From: Aristolochia californica
Taxonomy: Eukaryota; Streptophyta; Magnoliopsida; Piperales; Aristolochiaceae
DNA: 64,000 bases
Assembly: GCA_029961685.1 (NCBI GenBank)
Contig: JARWKL010000008.1
Span: forward strand, 28,521,619 to 28,585,618
Reading direction: 5' to 3'
Shown here: one piece after another, positions 23,807 through 36,644 of the stretch
Layout of the letters: the number at the start of each line of letters is the position of its first letter
Position numbering within the stretch: position 1 is the first letter of the stretch
Position numbers and translations under genes: made by a program
The notes under the pieces: model-generated
The model's database searches: none
Told to the model about the DNA's origin: nothing
Seen by the model: only the letters and a program-made list of their open reading frames with translations

Positions 23807-24230
23807 TCATGGGTATCGAAACAAGAGAATTGATCTTTTAGTCCCATTCCTCTTCTTGGGTAAATCTTCCTCTTCCTCAACGTCCGTCATTTTTGAATAA
23901 CTGGTGCGCCCAACACTGTCAATAATACCATACGGTTTGACATTGTGCACAGCCCCTTTAGGGAAAAACCTCGCGGAAGGGAGCCAGTCTTGGTTATGAA
24001 AAAGCTGAGTCTCATCCCGCTCCGACCACAGATCGTAGCCTCCAGAAAATTGAGACCTATTAGCCAAAGCCTTCAACTGCTCGTCGGCTTTGATGGAAAA
24101 GAGAGTTGGGGCTCACTCAACAACCTCCCACGGTCGCTCAAGCTCAGAAACTGCGGCTCTAAGTTTCGCCCTCTGCCTCATTTCGTAAATCTGGCACTCA
24201 CGGCAAAGACAAGCCTTTAGGAGCTGTTTG
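23807..24230 (-). pseudogene. Unrecognised minus-strand ORF (copy C)
   Basis: Carries the extra segment ACCTCCCACGGTCG shared with D and E, but a stop at about 24115 separates the first third. A GGAAGA duplication adds two Glu codons. Confidence 0.35.
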
Positions 24231-24462
24231 GCTTTTTTGGCCTGCATCCGTTTCCACTGCCATTTCGAGACTCCGCCGAGGTTGGTACAAGGCCCCCCAC
24301 CCAGTTTGTCACGAGGTCAGATGAGCCTAAACTCACTTGGGCTAGCGGAACTCCAACTCCTGTGATGGCCTACCTTCAATTCGTCAAAAGTAGTACAGCC
24401 TCTCACCCCTTAGATCAACGTTGCAAACTCCTTCCTCTCAAATGAAGCACGAGCAATGAAAG

Positions 24463-24727
24463 ATAGAAAGACAATGGAATAGGAAGAGAAAGTAACCTTG
24501 TATTAATACTAGAGAAGATTACAAGGAGTGACCGTCCATGGTGGAAGGCCAGCACTCTACAAAAACTCTCCCTCTCGTCTATGCTGAATGAATCTACAAG
24601 GGTTGAATGCCTTGGTATTTATAGGCTTCAACCCCTCCCTTCTCTCATGCTTCCGTCCAATGAGAGCAGAGATCCTCCCTTATAAAATCTCCTTGATTTG
24701 ATCCTCCATTCAAATCCCTTGATTTGC
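24463..24727 (-). promoter_or_regulatory. LTR-like promoter region (copy D)
   Basis: Minus-strand TATAAATA intact at 24623-24616. Small differences are shared with copies E and F, for example CTCTCCCTCTCG where A has CTCTCTTTCTCG. Confidence 0.5.
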
Positions 24728-25018
24728 TCATTTTTTTCAAAATTCGTTTTACCATTGTTATTTTCCTTAGACACTTTGTTAGCCGAATCATTCTTTCTCT
24801 CATATTCGGTTAATTTTTCAGTAGTAAATAAAGATGAAGCTAATGTTTTTACTTCCCGTGGGCTTAGCAAGAATTGAGAAGACGGGAAGTAAAGACATTA
24901 GCTTCAGCTTTATCTACTACTGAAAAGTTAATCGAATATGAGAGAGAATTATTCGGCTAACAAAGTGCCTAAGGAAAATATCAATGGTATAACGAATTTT
25001 AAGAAGAAGGAGAAAGGG
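24728..25018. repeat. Palindrome of Ty3 gag pieces, loop orientation 2 (copy D)
   Basis: The 26-bp loop at 24858-24883 is the reverse complement of the loop in copies A-C (one mismatch), while the arms keep their order. The right arm is cut short near 25018, where gag jumps straight into the reverse transcriptase at GGGGAGGACGGATATGG. Confidence 0.85.
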
Positions 25019-25019
25019 G

Positions 25020-25556
25020 AGGACGGATATGGCCTAACCAATGCACCTACAACATTTTTCACTCTCATGAGCGAGGTGTTTCCCGAAAACTTGGACAAGT
25101 TTGTCGTTGTTTATTTGCATGACATTGTGGTGTACAACAAGAGTATGGACGAGCACAAGAAACACCTTCGAAACGTTGAGAAATAATCAGCTGTATGTCA
25201 AGGAGGAGAAGTGCTCCTTTGGGTTGCAAGAGGTGTCCTTTCTTGGACATTGGATAGGGGGAGGACGGATATGGATGGACAGCAAGAAGGTGGAGGCTGT
25301 GCATGACTGGTCGATCCCTTCCAAGGTGATTGAGCTTAGGAGTTTCCATGATCTTGCAAATTATTACAGGAGGTTTATCAAGGGCTTCTCAGCTATAGCA
25401 GCCCCCTTGACCGACCTTCTCAAGAAAGACCAAAAGTGGCAATGGACGGACTCATGCCAAAGAGCATTCCAACGGCTAAAGGACACCATGGTGGCTGAAC
25501 CAGTGCTGCACCTTGCTGATTTCAGCAAGCCGTTTGAGGTAAATACAGATGCCTCC
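25020..25556 (+). pseudogene. Ty3/gypsy reverse transcriptase fragment (copy D)
   Basis: Starts in the middle of the palm at [17 protein letters not shown]; the catalytic box reads YLHDIV where copy E has YFDDIV, so one catalytic Asp is lost. Then the connection region ([25 protein letters not shown]) and the first RNase H motif [10 protein letters not shown] frameshift lies near HLRNVEK. The 5' side jumps directly from the gag palindrome, deleting protease and early RT relative to copy E. The 3' side is fused to the viral movement protein at ACAAAAGGATATGAATCC. Confidence 0.8.
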
Positions 25557-25927
25557 AAACAAAAGGATATGAATCCTTTGTAGGAAATAATCTATTATTA
25601 TGTATTGGATTCTTAGGAAGATGGACTAGTTCTAGTACCACCAGGTTTAAAGTTAAGGTAGATGATGTAGTAAATGTAATAGGTAATAAAGGAATCAAAT
25701 TACTTAAACCTATTAAATATTCTCCAAATATTTTGGTAGGACTAGAATGGAATCTTAAATTTAAAGAAAAAAAAATAATTAGTCCCGAAGAAAGTATCAT
25801 GTATACAGACACAAAGGGTAACATAAACATTAGATTTAATAGCTACGAACAGAAAAATACAGAGGACACTGATTTAGTTTATATTGAATTAGAAACAGAT
25901 GAAATAATATATCCTAAGGAACTAGAA
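25557..25927 (+). pseudogene. Movement-protein C-terminus fused to Ty3 (copy D)
   Basis: Starts at [20 protein letters not shown], in a shifted frame relative to the Ty3 RNase H it follows, and runs through ISPEESIMYTDTKGNINIRF into the MP-CP linker. It has diverged noticeably from the MP of the 3' end of copies A-D. About 30 bp encoding SESASSENY-like residues present in copy E are deleted. Confidence 0.78.
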
Positions 25928-27520
25928 TTAAAATTGGTAGAAAGAGAACTTCTTCACCTGGAAGAAGATCTGATAAAAAACAAGAGGATAAAAGAAGAAG
26001 AATACTTGTATTACGACAGTGAAATGAAGATTAGGATAGGAAAAATGCCTTTAGAACCAAAAGAAGATGAAACCTTTAGTATCAAAGAATATATGGATGA
26101 AGAAAGTTCTACTAATATTCCTGGAAGTAGTTACACTACGTATCCAAGACCTCCACCTAGAGAAGTATATTATTCGGGCAACATACCTAGGATTCCTTAT
26201 AGTGAACCCATAAGTTTGGATAGAAAAATACATTCAAAGGGAAAACAGAAAAGAAATAGAAAGACCTATAACTTTTCAGGAAAAGGGCAAAGGAAAAATT
26301 CTTAATCTTTCAGCCCATGATCCTCAAGAATGGACAACTGTATTAGACCTTTGGAAAAACCAAGTAGTATCAGATTATATCCAGAACATTTCATCCCAAG
26401 ATGTAGAAGAAATTTATAGGTACTTAGAAACACTCCTAGGAGAAAGCGTTAAAGCTTTATGGGAAAGCTACAAAAGAAGTAACCCAGAAGAATTTGGTCA
26501 TTTAATGGGCCTAGGATCCAACCCTTATAATTTTGTTAACAAAGTTTACCAGTTAGTAACAGGAGATGACCCTAATTTAGGTTCTATAACACTACAGAAA
26601 GATGCTGTAGTTTACTTAGAACAACTTAGTTTACATAATTATAAATATGTTAAAAAATTCCTACAAGACTACTTTTATTATACCTGCATTTCAGGTAATG
26701 CCTTTAACAAAGACTTAGGAATCAAATTATTTAGAAAATTACCTGGAGCTTTAGGAAACGAAATTTATAACAATGGCAAAACATAGAATCAACAAACCCT
26801 ACATCGGTATACTCTATCGGACAGAGAACAAAATTCATTATGACAGTTCTCCAAGAAAAATGTACAGATATCTAGATACAAAGACAGCTTAAGGGAAATG
26901 ACTTTGGCTTCTGCAAACAAATATATACTACTCAAGCTTATGGTCTAAAAGATTAAAGACAAAAACCTAGAAATAAAAGATATTTTAAGAAAGGATATTT
27001 TATCCGAAGATCTAAGAGTAGAAAGCCTTACCTGAACAAAGATAGACATGTCAGAAGATACAACCCAAAAAGAACTTATAAAAATAAATTATCATGTTAT
27101 ATTTGTGGTCAGACAGAACACTTAGCCAACACTTGCCCTAAAAGACAGAACATTAATTCTAGAAGATCCACCCTTGTAGAAAACGTACAACAAGATCTTA
27201 TAGAAGTAGATGAATATATGTCAGACACAGAATCCATCTATAGTATTGTAAGCATACCCAATGCTCCTTTAGATACATCAAACTCTGATGAAGATCTTGT
27301 CCTAGACCTTAATATTGAAGAAAACCTTGACCTTATGGATACAGTAATAGAATGTACCCATACCTAGTCCTGAAATACTGGTTTAGACAGTAACCCCTGC
27401 TTTAAATGCTCCTGGTATCCTAGTAAGAAACAAAGAGCAATATGCACTCAATGTTTCCTAGAAGCTTGTATTCCTTGCTTAAAACTCTTAGGTATTGAAC
27501 ATGTAGAATCCCCTAATCAT
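25928..27520 (+). pseudogene. Pararetroviral coat-protein region (copy D)
   Basis: Linker rich in Glu/Lys, then PPPREVYYSGN, the capsid core (EWTTVLDLWKNQVVSDYI, LGSNPYNFVNKVYQLVTGDD, NAFNKDLGIKLFRKLPGALG), a basic stretch, a CCHC knuckle CYICGQTEHLANTC and the second Cys motif CX2CX11CX2CX4CX2C. It packages viral DNA/RNA in the virion. Frameshifts at about 26295 and 26775 and stops (TAA near 26954, two TGG to TAG/TGA changes near 27367) disable it. It contains the empty site for the LINE of copy E (25924-25938). Confidence 0.85.
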
Positions 27521-27529
27521 AATAAGGTA

Positions 27530-28080
27530 TACAATACTAAATTGGAAATTATGGCCAGAAAAATAGAAAATTGTGAGGCAGAAATAACTCTTCTCAAACG
27601 TAGATTAGATACAATAGAAAAAGATTCTTATGATGGTATCACTGTAGGATTAGAAGAACCAGAAACTTCCTACGTATGTAACCAAGATAAATCTTTTTCC
27701 AGTATCCTTGTTAGAGCAAAGATTATTTTCCCTAACAAACAATCCCTCGTGTTAGATGCTTTAGTAGATTCCAGCTGTACCAAATGTATTATCCATAGAA
27801 GATTAGTTCCTCCTCAGTTCCTTAAGAAAACCAATAAACAAATGTTTAGCTAACAGGTAGATGGTACCTATAACCCATATACAACCTGTTATGATGAAGG
27901 GCAAATCCAGTTCTTTATAACCTGTTCAACTTTTTCTGGATCTTATCCTTTACCTTTAACATGGGTTAGAGATCTCAAACTCAAAGTAGACTTTATTTTA
28001 GGTCTTAATTTTATTCTTCATAACAAAGGTTTCTCTTTACTCCTTGTTTGCAATGTCCTTTTTACAACTATCTTAAGAAT
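27530..28080 (+). pseudogene. Pararetroviral protease region (copy D)
   Basis: Continuous in frame sense with the coat-protein region. The active-site triplet is DSS (27767-27775) instead of DSG, so it would be inactive. A TAA follows NKQMFS (about 27851). It ends in the snap-back junction to array D. Confidence 0.8.
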
Positions 28081-29641
28081 TAATGTTCTGTCTTTTAGGG
28101 CAAGTGTTGGCTAAGTGTTCTGTCTGACAGAACATTAAAAGACAGAAGTGTTTTAGGAACTACCTTCTGGAAGTTTTTACCACTATCTTTTCCTTCTCTT
28201 GCGATTGCTTTCATGCTTATACTTTTCATAATATTAGGCATCGTTCTTGTTACCTTAATACTTACTGTTTTTATTGTGTGTTGAGTATTTTCGTTTTCGT
28301 TCATATTTACTACTTTATTTTAAGACGTTATTACAGAAAGGTATATAAGGTTGGAAACTACTGGGTGAGGGCTAAGCCCTGACAAACGCCTCTGCCTCAG
28401 TTGAGCCAAGCGTTGCTCTCAGTTGTCACAACGCCGCTGTACCTTTTTATGTATATTTGGTTAATTAATAAGATAATAAAACAGTTTTTGAGATTTGTTT
28501 TACGAATATTACCTATATATTACTTTTACTTAGGATTATTATGTAATACCTTAAGAGATTATTGTGCAATATCATAGGAACTTATAGCTACATATTGTTC
28601 TTGGTAATAATAGCATTAGAATTATTAGGATATTTTATATTTCTCCTAGAACAAGTAAATAATCTTTTACCCTCTGATATATTCTTATTCCTTAATATTT
28701 TAGCCAGAATCATAGATAGAACCTTAGATACATGATTTTTATGTTTATTGCTTTAACAATAGTCTTCTGTAATTTAGTTTTCTTTAGTTTTGTCTGTTTT
28801 ACCTTATCTTATATCCATACAGAAGATTTGTAGAGACTCCTAGGCAAATATTTATACCTAGAAGACAAGTAATTAGAAGAACCCCAAATAATTCACCTCT
28901 AAATACTCCAGATTAAAGCAGATTAAAGTAGTACACCTTCGAATTAGTATCTAGAGGGAGGGAGGGAGGCTAAGTGTTCTGACAGAACATTAAAAACAGA
29001 AGCGTTTTAGGAACTACCTTCTGGCTAAGTGTTATGACAGAACATTAAAAGACAAAACGTTTTAGGATCTACCTTCTGGAAGTTTTTACAATTATCTTTT
29101 CCTTCTCTTACAATTGCTTTCATGCTTATACTTTTCATAATATTAGGCATCGTTCTTGTTACCTTAATACTTACTGCTTTTATTGTGTGTTGAGTATTTT
29201 CGTTTTTGTTCATATTTACTACTTTATTTTAAGACGTTATTACAGAAAGGTATATAAGGCTGGAAACTACTGGGTAAGGGCTAAGCCCTGACAAACGCCT
29301 CTGCCTCAGTTGAGCCAAGCGTTGCTCTCGGTTGTCACAACACCGCTGTACCTTTTTATGTATATTTTGTTAATTAATAAGATAATAAAACAGTTGTTGA
29401 GATTTGTTTTGCGAATATTACCTATATATTACTTATACTTAGGATTATTATATAATACCTTAAAGAGATTATTGTGCAATATCATAGGAACTTATAGCTA
29501 CATATTGTTCTTGGTAATAATAGCGTTAGAATTATTTGGATATTGTATATTTCTCCCAGAACAAGTAGATAATCTTTTAGCCTCTGATATATTCTTATTC
29601 CTTAATATTTTAGCCAGAATCATAGATAGAACCTTAGATAC

Positions 29642-29827
29642 ATGATTTTTATCTTTAATGCTTTAACAATAGTCTTCTGTAATTTATTTATTTTTAGTTT
29701 TGTCTGTTTTACCTTATATTTATATTCATTTAGAAGATTTGTAGGGACTCCTAGGCTAATATTTATACCTAGAAGACAAGTAATTAGAAGAACCCCAAAT
29801 AATTCACCTCTAAATACTCTAGATTAA
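29642..29827 (+). CDS. Hydrophobic leader ORF d (array D unit 2)
   Basis: Intact; hydrophobic first 30 residues, then RRFVGTPRLIFIPRRQVIRR. The preceding frame (b/c, opening near 29310) runs 111 codons through a one-base change near 29462 and ends in RIIDRTLDT with its stop overlapping this ATG. Confidence 0.4.
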   Translation: MIFIFNALTIVFCNLFIFSFVCFTLYLYSFRRFVGTPRLIFIPRRQVIRRTPNNSPLNTLD

Positions 29828-31476
29828 AGCAGATTAAAGTAGTACCCCTCCGAATTGGTATCTAGAGGGAGGGAGGGAGGGAGGCTAAATGTTCTGACTG
29901 AACATGAAAAGACAGAAGCGTTTTAGGAACTACCTTCTGGCTAACTGTTCTAACAGAACATTAAAAGACAAAAGCGTTTTAGGAACTACCTTCTGGAAGT
30001 TTTTACAACTATCTTTTCCTTCTCTTACGATTGCTTTCATGCTTATACTTTTCATAGTATTAGGCATCATTTTTGTTACCTTAATACTTACTGCTTTTAT
30101 TGCGTGTTGAGTATTTTCGTTTTTGTTCAAATTTACTACTTTATTTTGAGACTTTATTACAGAAAGGTATATAAGGCTGGAAACTACTGGGTGAGGGTTA
30201 AGCCCTGACAAACGCCTCTGCCTCAGTTGAGCCAAGCGTTGCTCTCGGTTATCACAACGCCGTTGTACCTTTTTATGTATATTTGGTTAATTAATAAGAT
30301 AATAAAACTGTTTTTGAGATTTGTTTTGCGAATATTACTTATACTTAGGATTATTATATAATACCTTAAGACATTATTGTGCAATATCATAGGAACTTAT
30401 AGCTACATATTGTTCTTGGTAATAATAGCATTAGAATTATTTGGATATTTTATAATTCTCCCAGAACAATTAGATAATCTTTTAGCCTCTGATATATTCT
30501 TATTCCTTAATATTTTAGCTTGAATCATAGATAGAACCTTAGATACATGATTTTCATGTTTATAGCTTTAACAATAGTCTTCTGTAATTTAGTTATCTTT
30601 AGTTTTGTCTGTTTGACCTTATCTTTTTATTCATACAGATGATTTGTAGAGACTCCTAGTCAAATATTTATACCTAGAAGACTAGTATTTAGAAGAACCC
30701 CAAATAATTCACCTCTAAATACTCCAGATTAAAGCAGATTAAAGTAGTAGCCCTCCGAATTGGTATCGAGAGGGAGGGTGGGCGGGCGGGAGGCGAGGGA
30801 GGGAGGGAGGGAAGCTAAGTGTTCTGACAGAACATTAAAAGACAGAAGCGTTTTAGGAACTACCTTCTGGATAAATGTTTTGACAGAACATTAAAAGACA
30901 GAAGCGGTTTAGGAACTACCTTCTGGAAGTTTTTACAACTATCTTTTCCTTCTCTTACGATTGCTTTCATGCTTATACTTTTCATAGTATTAGGCATCGT
31001 TTTTGTTACCTTAATACTTACTGCTTTTATTGTGTGTTGAGTATTTTCGTTTTTGTTCAAATTTACTACTTTATTTTGAGACGTTATTACAGAAAGGTAT
31101 ATAAGGCTGGAAACTACTGGGTGACGGCTAAGCCCTGACAAACGCCTCTGCCTCAGTTGAGCCAAGCGTTGCTCTCGGTTATCACAACGCCGCTGTACCT
31201 TTTTATGTATATTTGGTTAATTAATAAGATAATCAAACAGTTTTTGAGATTTGTTTTGCGAATATTACTTATACTTAGGATTATTATATAATACCTTAAG
31301 AGATTATTGTGCAATATCATAGGAACTTATAGCTACATATTGTTTTTGGTAATAATAGCATTAGAATTATTTGGATATTTTATATTTCTCCCAGAACAAG
31401 TAGATAATCTTTTAGCCTCTGATATATTTTTATTCCTTAATATTTTAGCCAGAATCATAGATAGATCCTTAGATAC

Positions 31477-31659
31477 ATGATTTTTATCTTTATAGCTTTA
31501 ACAATAGACTTCTGTAATTTACTTATCTTTAGTTTTGTCTGTTTTACCTTATCTTTATATTCATACGGAAGATTTGTAGAGACTCCTAGGCAAATATTTA
31601 TACCTAGAAGACAAGTAATTAGAAGAACCCCAAATAATTCACCTCTAAATACTCATTAA
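31477..31659 (+). CDS. Hydrophobic leader ORF d, 60 aa (array D unit 4)
   Basis: One residue shorter than the rest because CAGAT is lost at the end (ACTCATTAA). The membrane-type N-terminus is unchanged. Confidence 0.4.
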   Translation: MIFIFIALTIDFCNLLIFSFVCFTLSLYSYGRFVETPRQIFIPRRQVIRRTPNNSPLNTH

Positions 31660-32389
31660 AGCAGATTAACGTAGTACCCCTCCGAATTGGTATCTAGAGG
31701 GAGGGAGGGAGGGAGGCTAAGTGTTCTGACAGAACATTAAAAGACAGAGGCGTTTTAGGAACTACCTTTTGGCTAAGTGTTCTGACAGAACATTAAAAGA
31801 CAGAAGCGTTTTAGGTACTACCTTCTGGAAGTTTTTACAACCATCTTTTCCTTCTCTTCCGATTGCTTTCATGCTTATACTTTTCATAACATTAGGCATC
31901 GTTCTTGTTACCTTAATACTTACTACTCTTATTGTGTGTTGAGTATTTTCGTTTTTGTTCATATTTACTAGTTTATTTTAAGATGTTATTACAGAAAGGT
32001 ATATAAGGCTGGAAACTACTGGGTGAGGGCTAAGCCCTGACAAACGCCTCTGCCTAAGTTGAGCCAAGCGTTGCTCTCGGTTGTCACAACGCCGCTGTAC
32101 CTTTTTATGTATAGTTTGTTAATTAATAAGATAATAAAACAGTTTTTGAGATTTGTTTTGCGAATATTTCCTATATATTACTTTTACTTAGGATTATTAT
32201 ATAATTCCTTAAGAGATTATTGTGGAATATCATAGGAACTTATAGCTACATATTGTTCTAGGTAATAATAGCATTAGAATTATTTGGATATTTTATATTT
32301 CTCCCAGAACAAGTAGATAATCTTTGAGCCTTTGATATATTCTTATTCCTTAGTATTTTAGCCTGAATCATAGATAGATCCTTAGATAC

Positions 32390-32575
32390 ATGATTTTTAT
32401 CTTTATAGCTTTAACAATAGTCTTCTGTAATTTAGTTATCTTTAGTTTTGTCTGTTTTACCTTATCTTTATATTCATACAGAAGATTTGTAGAGACTCCT
32501 AGGCAAATATTTATACCTAGAAGACAAGTAATTAGAAGAACCCCAAATAATTCACCTCTAAATACTCCATATTAA
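32390..32575 (+). CDS. Hydrophobic leader ORF d, consensus form (array D unit 5)
   Basis: Close to the consensus of all copies: hydrophobic helix, LYSYRRFVETPRQIFIPRRQ, and a C-terminus SPLNTPY. It is followed by GAATTTGTATCTACAGGG, the damaged primer site. Confidence 0.4.
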   Translation: MIFIFIALTIVFCNLVIFSFVCFTLSLYSYRRFVETPRQIFIPRRQVIRRTPNNSPLNTPY

Positions 32576-34934
32576 AGCAGATTAAAGTAGTACCCCTCCG
32601 AATTTGTATCTACAGGGAGGGAGGGAGGGAGGGAGGCTAAGTGTTCTGACAGAACATTAAAAGACAGAGGCGTTTTAGGAACTACCTTCTGGCTAAGTGT
32701 TCTGACAGAACATTAAAAGACAGAAGCGTTTTAGGAACTACCTTCTGGAAGTTTTTACAACCATCTTTTCCTTCTCTTCCGATTGCTTTAATGCTTATAC
32801 TTTTCATAATATTAGGCATCGTTCTTGTTACCTTAATACTTACTGCTTTTATTGTGTGTTGAGAATTTTTCGTTTTTTTTCATATTTACTATTTTTTTTA
32901 AGACGTTATTACAGAAAGATATATAAGGCTGGAAACTACTGGGTGAGGGCTAAACCCTGACCAACGCTTCTACCTCAGTTGAGCCAAGCGTTGCTCTAGG
33001 TTGTCACAACGCCGCTGTACCTTTTTATGTATATATGGTTAATTAATAAGATAATAAAACAGTTTTTGAGATTTGTTTTGCGAATATGACCTATATATTA
33101 CTTATACTTAGGATTATTATATAATACCTTAAGAGATTGTTGTGCAATATCATAGGAACTTATAGCTACATATTGTTTTTAGTAATAATAGCATTAGAAT
33201 TATTTGGATATTTTATATTTCTCCCAGAACAAGTAGATAATCTTTTAGCCTCTGATATACTCTTATTCCTTAATATTTTAGCCAGAATCATAGATAGATC
33301 CTTAGATACATGATTTTTATATTTATAGCTTTAATTTAGTTATATTTAGTTTTGTCTGTTTTACTTTATCTTTATATTCATACAGAAGATTTGTAGAGAC
33401 TCCAAGGCAAATATTTATACCTAGAAGACAAGTAATTAGAAGAACCCCAAATAATTAACCTCTACATACTCCAGATTAAAGTAGTACCCCTCGGGAGGGA
33501 GGGAGGGAGGGAGGGAGGCTAAGTGTTCTGTTCCCAGAACAAGTAGATAATCTTTTAGCCTCTGATATATTCTTATTCCTTAATATTTTAGCCAGAATCA
33601 TAGATAGATCCATAGATACATGATTTTTATATTTATAGCTTAAATTTAGTTATATTTAGTTTGTCTGTTTTACCTTAACAGAAGATTTGTAGAGACTCCA
33701 AGGCAAATATTTATACCTAGAAGACAAGTAATTAGAAGAACCCCAAATAATTCACCTCTACATACTCCAGATTAAAGTAGTACCCCTTGGGAGGGAGGGA
33801 GGGAGGCTAAGTGTTCTGTCTGACAGTACATTTAAAGACAGAAGCGTTTTAGGAACTACCTTCTGGAAGTTTTTACAACTATCTTTTCCTTCTCTTACGA
33901 TTGCTTTCATGCTTATACTTTTGATAATATTAGGCATCGTTCTTGTTACCTTAATACTTACTGCTTTTATTGTGTATTGAGTATTTTCGTTTTTGTTCAT
34001 ATTTACTACTTTATTTTAAGACGTCATTACAGAAAGGTATATAAGGCTGGAAACTACTGGGTGAGGGCTAAGCCCTGACAAACGCCTCTGCCTCAGTTGA
34101 GCCAAGCGTTGCTCTCGGTTGTCACAACGCCGCTGTACCTTTTTATGTATATTTGGTTAATTATTAAGATAATAAAACAGTTTTTGAGTTTTGTTTTGCG
34201 AATATTACCTATATATTACTTTTACTTAGGATTATTATGTAATACCTTAAGAGATTATTGTGCAATATCATAGGAACTTATAGCTACATATTGTTCTTGG
34301 TAATAATAGCATTAGAATTATTTGGATATTTTATATTTCTCCCAGAACAAGTATATAATCTTTTAGCCTCTGATAAATTCTTATTCCTTAATATTTTAGC
34401 CAGAATCATAGATAGATCCTTAGATACATGATTTTTATCTTTATAGCTTGAACAATAGTCTTCTGTAATTTAGTTATCTTTAGTTTTGTCTGTTTTACCT
34501 TATCTTTATATTCATACAGAAGATTTGTAGAGACTGTTAAGCAAATATTTATACCTAGAAGACAAGTAGTTAGAAGAACCCCAAATAATTCACCTCTAAG
34601 TACTCCATATTAAAGCAGATTAAAGTAGTACCCCTCCGAATTGGTATCTAGAGGGAGGGAGGGAGGGAGGCTAAGTGTTCTGACAGAATCGTTTTAGGAA
34701 CTTCCTTCTGGCTGAGTGTTATGACAGAACATTAAAAGACATAAGCGTTTTAGGGACTACCTTCTGGAAGTTTTTACAACTATCTTTTCCTTCTCTTACG
34801 ATTGCTTTCATGCTTATACTTTTCATAATATTAGGCATCGTTCTTGTTACCTTAATACTTACTGCTTTTATTGTGTGTTGAGAATTTTTCGTTTTTGTTC
34901 ATATTTACTACTTTATTTTAAGACGTTATTACAG

Positions 34935-35878
34935 AAATAGGATTAGATACAAGGTGAAGGATTTACCTCGGAAATAGGAAGTTCTTCTAAAAACCTTAAT
35001 ATAATAGACAGAATAACAGGAAGGAGAAGTGTAGACCAAAGAGAAATACAATTAGACGAAATAATAGATATAGATCAAGACATTACAAATTTGGCAATAA
35101 CCAATTAAACCTTCTTAACCCCAGACAATTATATAGAACAAGACCATTAAACTTTAATACCGGATTATTTAGATATTACCGAGAAATCCAGATTAGTTGT
35201 GTAGGACAAGATTCTGTTAACATTAACTTAATAGCAGAACAAGCCTTTAAAGAAATAGGGGTAAAAGGATTCATTTAGGTCTGATTGTAATAGGGGTAAA
35301 AGATTAGGACGAAAACATCTAGGAACTAAAACCTTACTTAGTATCTACGATGATAGATGGGCAGACACTAAAAAGGCAATGTTAGGAATCACTGAGGTAG
35401 ATATGAATCAAAATGGATGAATATTTTATTGCTCCCCAGACTTCCTTATTGGACTACAAGATTTTAGAAAATATATCAAAATAGGTATTCAGACAAAAGG
35501 ATATGAATCCTTTGTAGGAAACAATCTTTTATTGTGTATTGAATTCTTAGGAAGGTGTACTTGTTCTAGCACTACTAAGTTCAAAGTTAAAATAGATGAT
35601 GTAGTTAGTTTAATAGGAAACAATGGAATAAAATTAATTAAGCCTATTAAATATTCTCCAGACATTTTAGCAGGATTAGAATGGAACCTTAAATTTAGAG
35701 AAGAAAAAATAATCAGTCCTGAAGAAAGTATCATGTACACAGATACTAAAGGTAACATAAATATAAGATTTAATAGCTATGAACAAAAGAATATAGAAGA
35801 TACGGAATCAATCTCTAGTGAAAATTATCACCTAGTCAATATAGAATTAGAAACAGATGAGATAATATACCCTAAAGA
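34935..35878 (+). pseudogene. Pararetroviral movement protein (copy D, 3' copy)
   Basis: Close sister of copy C. An extra TGA at about 35418 (GGATGAATATTTTATTGC) cuts the second frame, which re-opens downstream. Confidence 0.8.
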
Positions 35879-35890
35879 ATTATATATATA

Positions 35891-35953
<63 letters not shown>
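35879..35953. repeat. (TA)n(GA)n microsatellite (copy D)
   Basis: Same AATTAT interruption as in copy C, but with more TA and AG steps, so the tract has changed length since the C/D split. Confidence 0.95.
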
Positions 35954-35955
<2 letters not shown>

Positions 35956-36140
35956 TGGTCTGCAGCTTCTATACCTAGGGCTTTTAGACAAGGGATGCAA
36001 GCTTCTAGGGAACACTGATTGCATTTTAGCTCTTTGTTTTTTGCTAGGATACCGAGCACATTAAAAAGAGGATTACTATCTAACCCTATATTCCATGACC
36101 ACGCATGTACACATTCTGAAGTAGTGTCCACTCTTAAGGT
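35954..36140 (-). pseudogene. Reversed coat-protein Cys-rich domain (copy D)
   Basis: Nearly the same as copy C. In copy A all but about 35 bp of this piece is deleted. Confidence 0.65.
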
Positions 36141-36644
36141 TCTTAATTACTCAGAAAATATTTTTTTAATAGGGATCATTTTGTTTTAAATCGATTTTGG
36201 TGAGACGATTTGGCCTGCTCATTCATTCATGGGGTGCCATACTGTGAAAAGATCATGCTTGTAATGTTAGAGCTTAGGTGTTGCATGGGTTCAGTTATGC
36301 AGTGGAAAGTTGAATTTACTTTTACCTGTGTCGGCCTAGTTGCGTCCTTGGGATAACCCACACTAGTCAGCCTCCCTTGCATACAAATAGTTGGCACACA
36401 ATAAACCTTTTCTCATATACACAAATCTGTCTACATACAAGATATTCGAGCGCTCCTTTGAGTCTCTATGTCAATGTCTGATTGATTGGCACTCATCCAG
36501 CCCCCCTATATATAGTTGGGGAAATTGCTGGCCACATGCCCCTTCGAATGGTCATGTGCTTCTTGGCGCATGCCTCCTCATGTACAACCGCCCCAGCTAA
36601 CACCCCATGGCCCACGTGACTAGAAACCGTTTAGGAACCATTAT

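Larger units (their letters stand above)
17120..24462. repeat. Composite repeat copy C, hybrid type
   Basis: Third direct copy. Its left end matches copies A and B: same palindrome loop orientation and gag joined directly to viral protease. Its right end from about 19600 to 24462 is nearly the same as copy D 34020-38872, down to shared oddities such as TATATATATAATTATA in the microsatellite. It looks like a recombinant between the A/B type and the D/E type, as unequal crossing-over would give. Confidence 0.85.
28112..34935 (+). repeat. Leader-repeat array D (7 units plus partials)
   Basis: Units 28112-28969, 28970-29883, 29884-30812, 30813-31715, 31716-32635, 32636-33519, a short 33520-33806, 33807-34670 and a partial to 34935. 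Units 29884 and 30813 share a deletion of TATATATTACT-type sequence after GCGAATATTAC, so they are sisters by local duplication. The G-tract at 30770-30812 is the longest and most irregular (GGGTGGGCGGGCGGGAGGC). This is the largest array of the window. Confidence 0.9.

Noticed and set aside
28112..34935. Regular spaced repeats that could suggest a CRISPR array
   Set aside because: Unit length near 900 bp, no short repeats with unique spacers, and a plant genome context. The units are viral leader duplicates.
6511..36131. Tails with YIYIYIY and RERERE at the end of movement-protein frames, and SLSLSL on the other strand
   Set aside because: These are readings through the (TA)n(GA)n microsatellite, not protein domains.
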